A DNA stretch of 64,000 nucleotides from Lates calcarifer (Eukaryota > Chordata > Actinopteri > Centropomidae): assembly GCF_001640805.2 (NCBI RefSeq), contig NC_066855.1, positions 910,621 to 974,620 on the forward strand. Direction: 5' to 3'. Both the position numbers and the translations under genes were made by a program. Within the stretch, counting starts at the first letter, position 1. Each line of letters begins with the position of its first letter. The notes under the pieces were generated by a model. The model was not told where the DNA came from. It did no database searches and worked only from the letters and a program-made list of their open reading frames with translations. Positions 1 to 9,870 of the stretch are shown piece after piece.

Positions 1-1307
1 AGATCATGTTGGATTGTGCTGGAAGGAAGATAGAGCAGCGTTTTCATTGTCGGGACAATAAAAGAGAAGAATGCTACTGCTTATTAATGCAAATTGGTAT
101 CAAACTGAAGAAAAGCGTTTAGCCCATCACAGGGCAGGACAGTATACATCACCAGTTATTCATTCACTCTATGGTAATATGGTTGATGAGTTTGCAATGG
201 CCTGCCCAGATCTTGAAGACTATTATGCTTGAGAAAGGAACATCTTGTTTTTATTATCTCTCATAATGAATCGATTTGCAGCAAGCACCCGTGGCTCACT
301 GCTGAAGGGGATTTTGGCTGAGTGTAATCTTGACAGGTGGTGTGAACACTGCTGTACCCATTATTGAAAAAGACAGGCTCAGACTCAGAGTCATCTCCGA
401 ATTCTTAATAAGGTGGAGAGGTCCGCTCTCCATTATTTATTTCCACTATAATTTATTTCCAGCATATAATACTCCTGACTTAGTATGATGGTTAAACATT
501 CACGCTGGTGTGGAGAGAGAAAAAACAAGTCACTTCCTGTTAACAATGGACTTGTAACTAAATGTTTTCATTTTTGAATGTTTATGATACATTTTGTCTG
601 TTTGACAAGATGTCTGAGAAAGTCTTTGTAAATGTGTGTCACCATACGTGTGGTTATGTACACAAAGAAAACTTCTTATGCATGGGTTTGTGTTGTGTGG
701 CATGAAGTTGATGCTACATCCACTCCTACACTCTACTGTCTCTGGAAATGTATTCTTGTCTCTCTGACCTGCTGCTGAATGCATGTTGTAGTTGTTTGTA
801 CACATAAATAAGGACAAAACACCCTCTTGAGGACATCAATACACTTGTAATTCTCAATGTGATGTGATTGTGCAATAACACAATTAGCTTTCCAGCATGT
901 ATGTACAGTATGAAGTGCCTGCGTGCTTCCCTCCATATTTGTATGATATGACGATGTTTGTTTATAGACTTTCACATGACCTTTGAAAAGTTTGCCCCCA
1001 CAGCCAGTGCTGCCTGTAGAATCCCAGATGAAGCCTGGATGTGTGGATGCTATGTGCCTAGCATGTAATATGGTCTGACTGCGATCCTCTATTTTCTATT
1101 CCCCTCCATGAGCTTGGAAAGGTGAAACACAGACGGGTCCGCCAACACTATTCTCTGCATTGTGTCCAATTGTTCTCCAATCCCACTTTATCCAATTTCT
1201 CCCCTTGCATTCTAACACCTGCCTGTGTTTTCTCCTGCTTTTGCTCTCTGAATCTCCTCTTCACCTCTTGCTTCTGTTTTTTTTTTTTTTTATTCTCTCC
1301 TCTGCAG
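1..1307 (+). other. Intron of the shisa6-like gene (5' end outside window)
   Basis: No exon-like ORF with good splice sites is seen. A polypyrimidine tract at 1242-1306 leads into the acceptor of the first exon in the window. Confidence 0.6.
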
Positions 1308-1411
1308 CAGATAAAGAAGTCGAAGACTACTACACTCGTAAGCGCCATCTGCCCGACCTTGCAGCAAGAGGCACTCTTCCCTTGCATGTTCTCAAAATGA
1401 GTCAAGACCAG
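1308..1411 (+). CDS. shisa6: shisa6-like penultimate coding exon
   Basis: The exon follows a long T-rich tract (1277-1300). The acceptor is TCTGCAGCAG, so splicing can occur after 1307 or after 1310 (NAGNAG), changing one residue. The donor is CAG|GTGGGT after 1411. The first codon is split after one base; the exon ends on a whole codon. It encodes DKEVEDYYTRKRHLPD followed by a segment ending MSQDQ. Confidence 0.85.
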
Positions 1412-2501
1412 GTGGGTACACAAGTGCTCGGTTTAAGTGTGCAGGGATATAAATAAGGCATCATGCATGCATCTACGAGGCAAATCGTGAATGCTATCTC
1501 TGAGTCTCCAGATTTGAATTTGTTAGAGTCTGTGGCTGGTCTGTAGTGGGTGGCAGAGCTTTTTAACCCTCAGCTTGTGAATAAACTCCCCTCATTCATC
1601 TTTTGCTCAACAGCACCGGGAACAGCAGCAGCAGCTCCAGAGCCAGCCCCCACAGTCCTCCATCTCCCAGGCCCCTTCCCAGTCACAGTCTTCGCAGCAG
1701 CAGTCTCAGCAAAGGCAGAGACCCCGTCGTGTCCAGAGGGCCATGTCCCAGGACCGTGTCCTGTCCCCACAGAGGGCCCCACAACAGGATTACAGCATGT
1801 CTTCTAATGGTATGTCCCCATATGGAGGCAGGATCCTCTCTGATGAACAGCTCCTGTCCGCCGAACGTCTTCGATCCCAGGAACGCCTTCTTCCACAGGA
1901 CCGCCACACCTCCCAAGATCGCTTGTACTCCAAGGACCGCATGTACTCTAAGGACCGACTCCTGTCCCAGGATCACCTCTACTCAAAAGACCGCCACTAC
2001 TCTCAAGACCGCCTCTATTCACAAGATCGCCTGTACTCACAAGATCGCCTCCTATCCCAGGATCCTCTGCTCTCGCCAGACAAGCTGATGCTGTCTCTGA
2101 AGCGTGGAATGGTCAGCAGCATCTCTGGAGGGTTTCGTGGCAGCGATAAGTCAATGTCGCGCGCCATCTCGCACACAGACGTGTTCATACCAACCACACC
2201 TCTTATGGATCGTTACAAGATGACCAAAATGCACTCCCATCCCAGTGCCTCTAACAACGGTGGCGGTGGCGGTGGCGGCGGCGGCAGCAGTGGCGGTGGC
2301 GGCAGTGGAGGGGCACAGGGAGCGGGAAGCTCCGGGCACTCCAACACTTTAGCCATGAACCAGACAGCATCTAAGAGGCAGGCGTTTGCCTCCAGACGGA
2401 CTCACACTGTGGAACAGCTCCACTACATCCCACAGCACCACCAGCAGCAACAACAGCCACAGCACTACCGCACAGGCAGCAAGACTGAGGTGACTGTGTA
2501 A
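1308..2501 (+). CDS. shisa6: Shisa6-like protein, C-terminal cytoplasmic region (last two coding exons; gene starts before window)
   Basis: Shisa6 and Shisa9 (CKAMP44) are single-pass postsynaptic proteins that bind AMPA receptors and slow desensitisation; their cytoplasmic tail anchors to PSD-95 through a C-terminal PDZ ligand. The two exons here (1308-1411 and 1614-2501) join in phase 0 and give about 330 residues. Features in order: a charged start with EVEDYYTRKRHLPDLAARG, typical of the juxtamembrane tail; a Q/S-rich stretch; 14 hexapeptides of S-Q/K-D-R-L-Y type; a conserved block around DVFIPTTPLMDRYKMTKMH; a poly-Gly run; then TVEQLHYIP and a terminal EVTV class II PDZ ligand. The signal peptide, Cys-rich Shisa domain and membrane segment must lie in exons upstream of the window. 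Shisa9 ends similarly, but the SQDR repeats and the adjacent dnah9 favour shisa6. Family assignment is firm; the paralogue is likely. Confidence 0.88.
1614..2501 (+). CDS. shisa6: shisa6-like terminal coding exon
   Basis: The acceptor is CTCAACAG|CACCGG at 1613. The frame continues from the previous exon without interruption to a TAA at 2499-2501. The exon begins HREQQQQLQ, is rich in Gln and Ser, carries the hexad repeat (1839-2090) and the Gly run (about 2260-2325), and ends KTEVTV. Reading from the internal ATG at 1743 would omit the conserved exon junction, so that ATG is not the start. Confidence 0.88.
   Translation, partial: HREQQQQLQSQPPQSSISQAPSQSQSSQQQSQQRQRPRRVQRAMSQDRVLSPQRAPQQDYSMSSNGMSPYGGRILSDEQLLSAERLRSQERLLPQDRHTSQDRLYSKDRMYSKDRLLSQDHLYSKDRHYSQDRLYSQDRLYSQDRLLSQDPLLSPDKLMLSLKRGMVSSISGGFRGSDKSMSRAISHTDVFIPTTPLMDRYKMTKMHSHPSASNNGGGGGGGGGSSGGGGSGGAQGAGSSGHSNTLAMNQTASKRQAFASRRTHTVEQLHYIPQHHQQQQQPQHYRTGSKTEVTV
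1839..2090 (+). repeat. 14-copy hexapeptide (18-bp) coding repeat in the Shisa6 tail
   Basis: Fourteen consecutive six-residue units can be read: SDEQLL, SAERLR, SQERLL, PQDRHT, SQDRLY, SKDRMY, SKDRLL, SQDHLY, SKDRHY, SQDRLY, SQDRLY, SQDRLL, SQDPLL, SPDKLM. The consensus is S-(Q/K)-D-R-L-(Y/L). Codon use varies between units, so this is an old, selected repeat rather than a fresh slippage product. Confidence 0.9.
2256..2325 (+). repeat. GGN trinucleotide repeat coding poly-Gly/Ser
   Basis: Tandem GGC/GGT codons give nine Gly, SS, four Gly, S, GG. This is a low-complexity insertion between the conserved MTKMHSHPSASNN block and the conserved C-terminal block. It is likely length-variable. Confidence 0.85.
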
Positions 2502-3715
2502 CAGCAGCCAGGGACTAGCTGAACTGCACAGGAAGAGGCACAGGTGTGTGACAGGGGGTGGGGTTGATTGAGGTACGTGGGGGCACTGGCATTCGTTTAG
2601 AGTAGGATGGTGGTGATTTCACTCTCTTTGACTGAGGTTCCTGCAAAGTCAGAGATTCCAGGACCAAGAACATCCACTTGCTTACTGTGAGAGACCGGAA
2701 AAACAATCTACACTGTACACTGCATACACACGCCCAGCTAGATCTGAAGCCAGAGAGGGTTGTGGATAGGGGAGGAGTGGTATTATCCAGCTAACTTGCC
2801 TACTATCAGTTCCACTGTCTTGAATACCCTATTCATCCAAAGGCTACGGCCTCATTCTGTGTATGTTTTAGTGAGAAAACACTAATCATGACTGTTTAAG
2901 CCTATATCAGCCCCTTTGTCCAACAAATCTATTCTGTGACCTTTTCTGGCAAATCTTAAAGGGCTTTGCATGGTTAAACACAAAGACCGATTCCTCCGTG
3001 ACTTCTGTTGTGCAACACAACGCCACCACAGGTGATGAACTAGGATGAGCCTGTAATAACTTTATAAATATATAAATAAATAAATAAAAAAACAACCATT
3101 TGTACGCCCTGTCCTACTCATAGCTCTAGAGAATCTCAATGAGAGAATTTGAAATGGATGTTATCAGCACTTCTGTTTGGTGCCTCTGACAGATATTCCA
3201 TTTCTAAAAATGAAGTGGTTTTGTGGGTTACAAAGCACAATCAATAAAAAAATATTCTGTTCTGTTTTTGATTTTGTTTTTGAGTTTGAATAGTGACGGC
3301 TAGCTTGTTTTGTTCTTAAAGCAATGGCGGGTTTTTTTGCTTCCAGTAGACGATTGTAAATAAGCTATTTTAGAAGCAGTATTATGGACAAGTCTGTAAT
3401 GGATGGACTTTGTATTAGACTGTCTGTTTTCAATAGATTCTTTAAAAAAACAACTATAAATCATCACTGTTTCGTGAGTTCAGAATAGACACCCACTTAA
3501 CCAAGTATTTGACAGGATAAATTAATACTATACTGTGTGTGTCTTTGCAAAACTGTTTGTAGAACGAAAAGTGAATGAATGTGTTGTTGATAACAGATAT
3601 ACCACTGTTCATATTTGGATGTAGACTGTGTTCCATTGACATCAGAGGAGTTGAGCATCATGGAAATGGATTATAATGCTTATCAAAGTAGGGTCAAATA
3701 AACCATCCATATTTT
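2502..3715 (+). other. shisa6: shisa6-like 3' UTR (extent inferred)
   Basis: No ORF of note follows the TAA. Candidate AATAAA poly(A) signals on the + strand lie in the ATAAATAAATAAATAA run around 3066-3088, at 3243-3248, and at 3697-3702. Which one is used cannot be decided from sequence; the last would give a 3' UTR of about 1.2 kb. Confidence 0.5.
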
Positions 3716-6700
3716 TCTAAACATTCAAAATCGTTGCCTGGGAGATGTCTGTGTTGTGTGTTTCTTACGCTTAAAAAAAAAAACTGGCACACTACTTTAG
3801 TCACATGATTTTGTTAAGCTACAATTGGCAAACATTGTAAGTTTTAGCTGCGTGTTAATTACACATCAGCAAGCTTAGACAACAAAAACTGCTTGACTCA
3901 GAACATTTTTATCATGCTTATAAGGAACCAATATAGACTCTTGTTAAGAGAAAAGACATCGCAACAGTCTTGGTTGAAAACAGGATAAATTTTCCTGCTT
4001 TGGTTGACAAGTTGAAACACTGTTGAAACAATAGTCATATTTAACCATGACATCTAAAGCTCTCACTTTTCAACCACTTTTAGCTTAGTTTTAATGTAGA
4101 TGTCTTGATGTGTTTTGATGACTGACTGCTCATAAACACTGTGTAAGTGGTTGTGTAATGTCTTTTGCGGCTCTGGAGGAACTGACAAAATAACTATATA
4201 TGCATAGGCTTAGAGACTGCAGGTTTATAACACAAAGCCTCCATGAAAAACTGGGGCATGGAGTTAGAAAAGCAAGGGGATGGTTAAGAAGGGTCTACAC
4301 TGAGCTGCATTATGGGAAGTGTAGTATATTTAGGGCCACAGGGACTAAGAGGATATCTTAGACTCAGCTGCTTTGTCCCCAGACTTTCAGTGCAACAGTG
4401 AGTCTTTGAAGAAGCCCTCAAAGGTTTTTGTAGCAGAATGAGGATGTTACGCCACTTCCTGCATTATCGCTGGAAGTAAAAATGTGTTGTTTTGAGCAGA
4501 CTGAACAAGTCAATCTTTTTAATTCAGTTTTCTTCTTCATAACCTTCAGTGAACAAACTTGCAGATTGCAAACATTCTTTTTGTCTCTGCCCACTGAGGT
4601 GTAACGCAACCAATCCGATTATTTCTGCCTCCAGAGAAGCACTGCTTCAGAAAAATGTTTGTGTAATTATAACTCCAATCTGCCAACTGGTTTGATTTTA
4701 CTGAGGATGGGGTCACACACCTTATCTAACAGTATGTCACAGCCAGACCCACGTCTTTAACTGACAGTTTCACCACGATGTATGGCACCCGTGTTAGCCG
4801 GGGCTGTGCTTCAATTTGACATCTGAATTAATATGGTTGACTTTAATGCTGGTCAGTGCAATTTCAGACCTGCTTTAAATTCATGGAAATCCATGGGTGT
4901 GAACGACAATTCTCACAGCAAACAACAGCGCCTGCAATTGCACTCCTCCACAAACACACAAGAAAAAAAGAAAAGGACAAGAAAAAAGCAGAATAAGTTT
5001 GGGTTTCCAATTTACACTGATCCTCTAGCCCATCACCATTTAAATGAAAATATGAGTCTGCAATCAAAAAGAATCTATGGATGGGAGAGCAGCTGAAGCA
5101 TGAGAGGTAAGATGGCTACGATAGCCTGGGAGACAAGCACTGCAACTCAAGCGAAGGGAAGAGGAGGAAACTGACCGAGAACAGGGCTTTCCATTAAATA
5201 ATCAGCAGCTTTCGAGCTGTTTTTCCACATCTCATATGGCACGCGTTTCTTCAACAATGTATTTCATTACCCGTCTCCTCCACTTTTAATACAAACACGA
5301 TCCAGGGGCAGAGGGCTTATTTTGTTGATTAAAAATTTAGTCTGCACTCTCTGTTCTTCCCCATTTGTCTCTTGCTTTCGCAGCCTCTGTTGGTCATGTG
5401 TAAACTTGAAATACAAAGACTTTTGCTCCTCAGAAACTTTCCCAGAGACATTCAGAGGAAGAATGCATCAACTTCCATTCTGGATTTTATCCACCTCACT
5501 GAAAGCTACAATAACCATGGTCTGGTTTTAAAAAAATCTTCTAAAATGAAAAGTTTTAGAAGTTTTTGAAGTTAAAGCTGCTGTGGATACCTTACAAAAG
5601 GTCAAAAGAACATGACAATGGCCCGACCCCTGTCAACACATCCAGCTTGTTCAGCAGACATACAGCTGACCTAAAATCTCATGTCCCATAGAAAAAGAAA
5701 AGGCTTTAACCTCAGCAAAGGCTGCAGTCGCTGGGCCAAATACAACTAAAGTCAGCTCACTGCAGCAAAACAAATAACAAAACCCCAAATTAAGTTGAAA
5801 TGGTTATCATGCTAAAGGTTGAATTCTAGTGTTTTTATAAATTGTAAATAAAAATATAGACGACATGAGAGGGTGAAGCACTGTTTACATCCCAGAGAAG
5901 TGTCTGCAGGTCTCCAGGTCTACTGCTCACAATACAGACATAAACAAGCTCAACCAAACAAGGTAGGACAGACTGTATGCAGCCTGAGAAGCAAAACTCA
6001 AGACACAAAGTCCTCAGATCACTTGTTGAACCACTCCCTACTGCTCCTACTACTGTCACACTACACAGGTAAATACTGACTGTGGAAAGACTTTACTCTG
6101 AACTTTACAAATGACTTTAAAATATGAAAGTGTCATCACTCTGAGTGAATTTAAACTTTAAAATTGATGCTGTTTGCATGGGCTTATGTGTGTAGTGTGT
6201 CTTATCGATCCTGATCTCAATAAGATTAGCTAATAAAATAAAAGGTTATGTAGCTGGACCATTAAAGGTGTCACAGACCTTTTTAATGACAGTTTTCCTT
6301 GAACAATTATCTACTAAAGAAAAATTCTGTGTCCTTGTGAGGACTGTTTCTGGAAAGACTTGTGTTTTATTAAAATAAAACGTTCAGACCAAAATGATAC
6401 TGATAATATACTTGTCACAAAAACTTCAGTGTGTGTTAGTGCACAAGTGCCAGCTTGAATTTGGATGGAAATAATCATTGCCATTATGAGTCACAGTAAG
6501 CTCCTAACATGCACACAGTAGGTGTTGTTGCTGTGACTAGTTTCTGCCTGACTGCTCAAAATGTGCCCCAAATCACCGTCCTCAGCTCTCAGCTTATCTC
6601 CCCACATGCAGGACCCAACCCCAGTTATTTGTGATAATCCACAGATTGTAGGCAGCTAACAGACATTTGTTTTACGACAGATGCCAGATTCAGATAAACA

Positions 6701-8340
6701 TTTAATTAGCAACTCATCAGCTCTGTCAAAGCTAATTACCCCAGTCTCCAGCCCTAGCCAAAAACTGCTCCTCTCGCAGTTGGTCTGCTCAGCAGCTGAG
6801 TGTGCTGGCTGTGGCAGGATGTGAGGAGCCAGAGGCTGCACAGAGCCCAGGCCCTCATATTGTACTGGGAGTGCAAGCGGCTAATCCAGCCATTCTGCCT
6901 CAGCTGAGTCTGATGGGTCAGAGCAGTGAGTAGAATGGGTTAGATAGAATTAGGGGCTGAGACAACATTGTACTATTTATCAGCGCTTTACACGCCTGTT
7001 GTGAGAATGACTGCTAGCGAGGTGTCTCTGCAGCACGTTTGGTTGTCACAACAGTGCATTTCTCACTGCTCAGGAGTGTGATGTGAATTTCAGGATGGGT
7101 TGTGGACACAGTGTTTGGCTGACAAGTGGTTTCTGGGAAGTGTAGTGCAGAAGTGACTGCTTAGCACTGAGGGTGTCAAGTGAACAGAAGAAAAAACTGA
7201 CAGAAAGCAGTGATGGCAGTTTGTCTTCCACCAAATGGCCACATGATAATTAGACAGTCATCCTGTCAGATGAATGGTGGATAGCGCATGTAGTCAGAGA
7301 ACAAAGGTGAGAATTCAAGGCATTAGTTATTAGTTATTTTTGAGCCCTGCAATCACATTATGACATTTCACAGAAATAAGAACTGTGCATACTAACATGT
7401 TATACACACCAAGGCATCTCTAAAGCATTCACATTAGGAGCTTCTCTGGACTGACCTGTAACCCAGCAACTGCCTGGCGTAGCACACAAGCAGATGATTA
7501 GGTACCTTCTTTTCCATTCTGAGCATGAACCGCATGATAGATTTTCCCCCTTTTGACTCGAGCATTGTCTTCTCAGTAGCATGCCAAGAACACTCAGATT
7601 ACCTACAAATATGAAATATGAATCACCACACTGTCTTTAGCCTTTTGAGACCAGGGGTCTGTAGCTGGTGTAGTCTGAAAAGCCCCATCATTAACTGTTC
7701 TGGAGAGCTGTTATGCATCTGGCATTTCATGTCACATCACAGCAGTCGATCTCCAGGGGCAGTTGGAGGACTCTTTGGTCCAAAGTGAAGCTTATATTCT
7801 GGGTCTGCACCACTCCATGAGCAGGAGTAAATGACACACATACCAGTGCTAGAGTCTAGAAGGTTGTGTTGGCCTTTGCAAAACCAAAAACAATATAAAA
7901 ATAATTGCAAGGAACTAGATAATACAGTCTGTTTCTCTGCTCCAAAGTAAGTTAGCATGCCTGACTTTCAGTCACTGGCTTTGAGTGACCTGGAATTGAA
8001 GGAGCATATCTGAGGATAACTACAGTATTTTGTGAGATAACATGTTAGGAAAGCCCCAGTTTAAAATGGGAACATCCAGTGTGTGTGGGACCTGTCAGAC
8101 TATCAGAGTTGAGGCTAACGTTAGTGGCTCTGTCTTTGTCTTTACCAGCTTTATTCCTCATACTCACACCCTTTCTTTCTCATTACAATATTACAAACAG
8201 TACAGAATGAATCTAATCTGTGTGTTGCTTGTCCAACGATGTTTTTCGCCTCACTGACGGTATATCTTTATAGACGCAGGTCTGTTTTCATAATACATCC
8301 GTGCCTGTAGTACCTGCAGGGTTTCTCTCTGTGTTTACGG
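3716..8340. other. Intergenic region between shisa6 and the 8.4-kb promoter-like block
   Basis: No convincing coding region is seen on either strand; the short ORFs here lack splice sites and family resemblance. ZNF143-like motifs (reverse complement ACTACA-TTCCC type) occur at about 4306-4325 and 7132-7149. AT-rich blocks with TAATTA-type motifs around 5200-5340 and 6690-6740 could be regulatory. Confidence 0.5.
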
Positions 8341-8349
8341 TGGAGGTAT

Positions 8350-8475
8350 TTTAAGACCAATCACAGGCGGTTGCTAGGCAGACCTGAATCGGTCGGCCAA
8401 TCAGTGTTTTTCTGTTAGATGACGTATGTCATCACTGCCTGCGACGTGTCTCGTCATTGGTTATGACGTTCTAGG
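8350..8475 (+). promoter_or_regulatory. Promoter-like cluster: CCAAT boxes, CRE-like palindrome, X-box-like site
   Basis: CCAAT occurs at 8357-8361 and 8397-8401, and inverted CCAAT (ATTGG) at 8456-8460. An RFX X-box-like GTTGCTAGGCAGAC sits at 8370-8383. A 16-bp near-perfect palindrome, GATGACGTATGTCATC (8418-8433), contains a CRE-like TGACGT, and another TGACGT lies at 8464-8469. CpG is locally frequent compared with the flanks. The cluster is just upstream of three exon-like segments on the + strand. No TATA box was seen. Confidence 0.55.
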
Positions 8476-8499
8476 AGGAGCGTAGAGAGGCGGAGAAAG

Positions 8500-9490
8500 G
8501 AAGTGGTAAACAGATTTAAACCAACGTTTGAAAAGTTGCTTCTGTTTGTCAGTCCTGTGAGAAAACGTTGTTATCGGAGAGATCTGGAAGCTAAAACAAA
8601 CTGGAGCTGCTTTTTGTCCAACACGAGTGAGACTGGACGCTGAACACACCTGCGGCGCTAAGGTAAGTTAAACAGTTAGAGGCCAGCGTTAGCATCAGCG
8701 TTATCAGAGAGCGTTAGCATTATCAGCAATTACTTTGTAGACGTTTTACTGCTACTGCATTGTGTTGAGTCTCTAGCTGGCTATTTTCCATCTATTTATG
8801 AGGCTTGTACTATGAAGGGAGTTAAGTTAACTCGGGGTTGTAAAACCAAGCCTTTGAATAATAATAGTTTATATGTTAAAAGGCATAGCTCCGTTGATTG
8901 TCACGGTTCTAGTGTTTAGTTTTCAGTGTTGTATTCTTCTCCACTGTTCAGGTTTTCTTTATTAATGAGGTTCTCTGTTTTTCAGCTGCTGTACTTGTGT
9001 TTTCCAGGTTGACTGGTTGAGCTGCTGCAGCCTGGACACAAACACCTGCTCTCACCTGACAAACCAAACAGGTATGTGTCCTAAAGAGTTACTCAGTCTG
9101 AAAAACATGTGTTGATGAGCTGAATTATTAAAGTTAATAACCGTGTTATTGTTTAAATACATGGTATTTAATGAAGTTACATTTTCCCAGTTATTTCTTG
9201 TCATTGATTGTTAAAGATGTGATGTTTCTTCTTGTCATATGTGACAGTACACAGCCCATTTTCTGAGACACTCCTCTAATGTTTGGAGAATGTTGTGGTT
9301 CAGCTGTAATGTTGAATATTTCTCTGTTTTCATGGTTAAACTCTTAATGAGGAATAGGTCATAGTGTATTGATCATTTTCTTTTGTATCTTTCTCTTTTT
9401 ATTTCCTCCAGGTGTCACCACTTCATCCACGATCACAGAGAGTCTTCGTACAATGAAGAAGTTGTTTGAGACCAGGACAGAGGCCTCCAG
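8500..9490 (+). other. Candidate spliced 5' end of an unidentified gene (three small exons)
   Basis: Exon 1 (start unknown, about 8500-8570) ends at 8662 with a perfect donor AAG|GTAAGT. Exon 2 starts at 9008 (TTTTCCAG) or 8986 (TTTTTCAG) and ends at 9071 with CAG|GTATGTG. Exon 3 runs 9412-9490, from TTTCCTCCAG to CAG|GTAATTC. The first ATG in exon 3 (9453) opens MKKLFETRTEAS and is cut mid-codon by the donor. No continuing coding exon was found between 9491 and 15075. It may be a non-coding transcript, a truncated gene copy, or the start of a gene whose later exons I cannot see. Fish NLR-type immune genes often have short spliced 5' exons, but I cannot identify this one. Confidence 0.45.
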
Positions 9491-9700
9491 GTAATTCACC
9501 AACAGCTTTACATCAACTGTCCAACACACAGCACTGACATTAGACTGTTGATGTTAAACTGACATTAAACTGTTTATCCTCAGTAACTGATCTGAAGTCT
9601 GAATAGTTTGATTTGTCACAAGAAGACTTCACTCATCATTAAAGTTTATTGACATAGTTCATGAATGTTCAGTTCAAAGAAAATGAAGAATTTAAACATC

Positions 9701-9870
9701 AGCTCTCTCTCTGTCTCTTTCCCCCTCTCCCCCTCTCCCCCTTTCTCTCTTACTCTTTCTCTCTAATTCTCATGCTTTCTCTCTTTCAGTCTCCTTCTCT
9801 CTCTGTCTCTTTGTCTCATTCTCTCCTTGCTCTCTCACCCACTCTCATGCTTTCTTTCTATCTCTTCTAT
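9701..9870 (+). repeat. CT-rich low-complexity tract
   Basis: Almost pure pyrimidine sequence of CTCT, CCCCTCTCC and TTTCTCTC type directly precedes the 38-bp minisatellite. Confidence 0.8.

Noticed and set aside
1603..2088. 161-aa + strand ORF rich in Arg, Thr and Pro
   Set aside because: It is an out-of-frame shadow of the shisa6 exon; the low-complexity composition comes from the 18-bp repeat.
3066..3088. ATAAATAAATAAATAA as a regulatory AU-rich element
   Set aside because: It may only be a simple repeat or poly(A) signal cluster; there is no further evidence.
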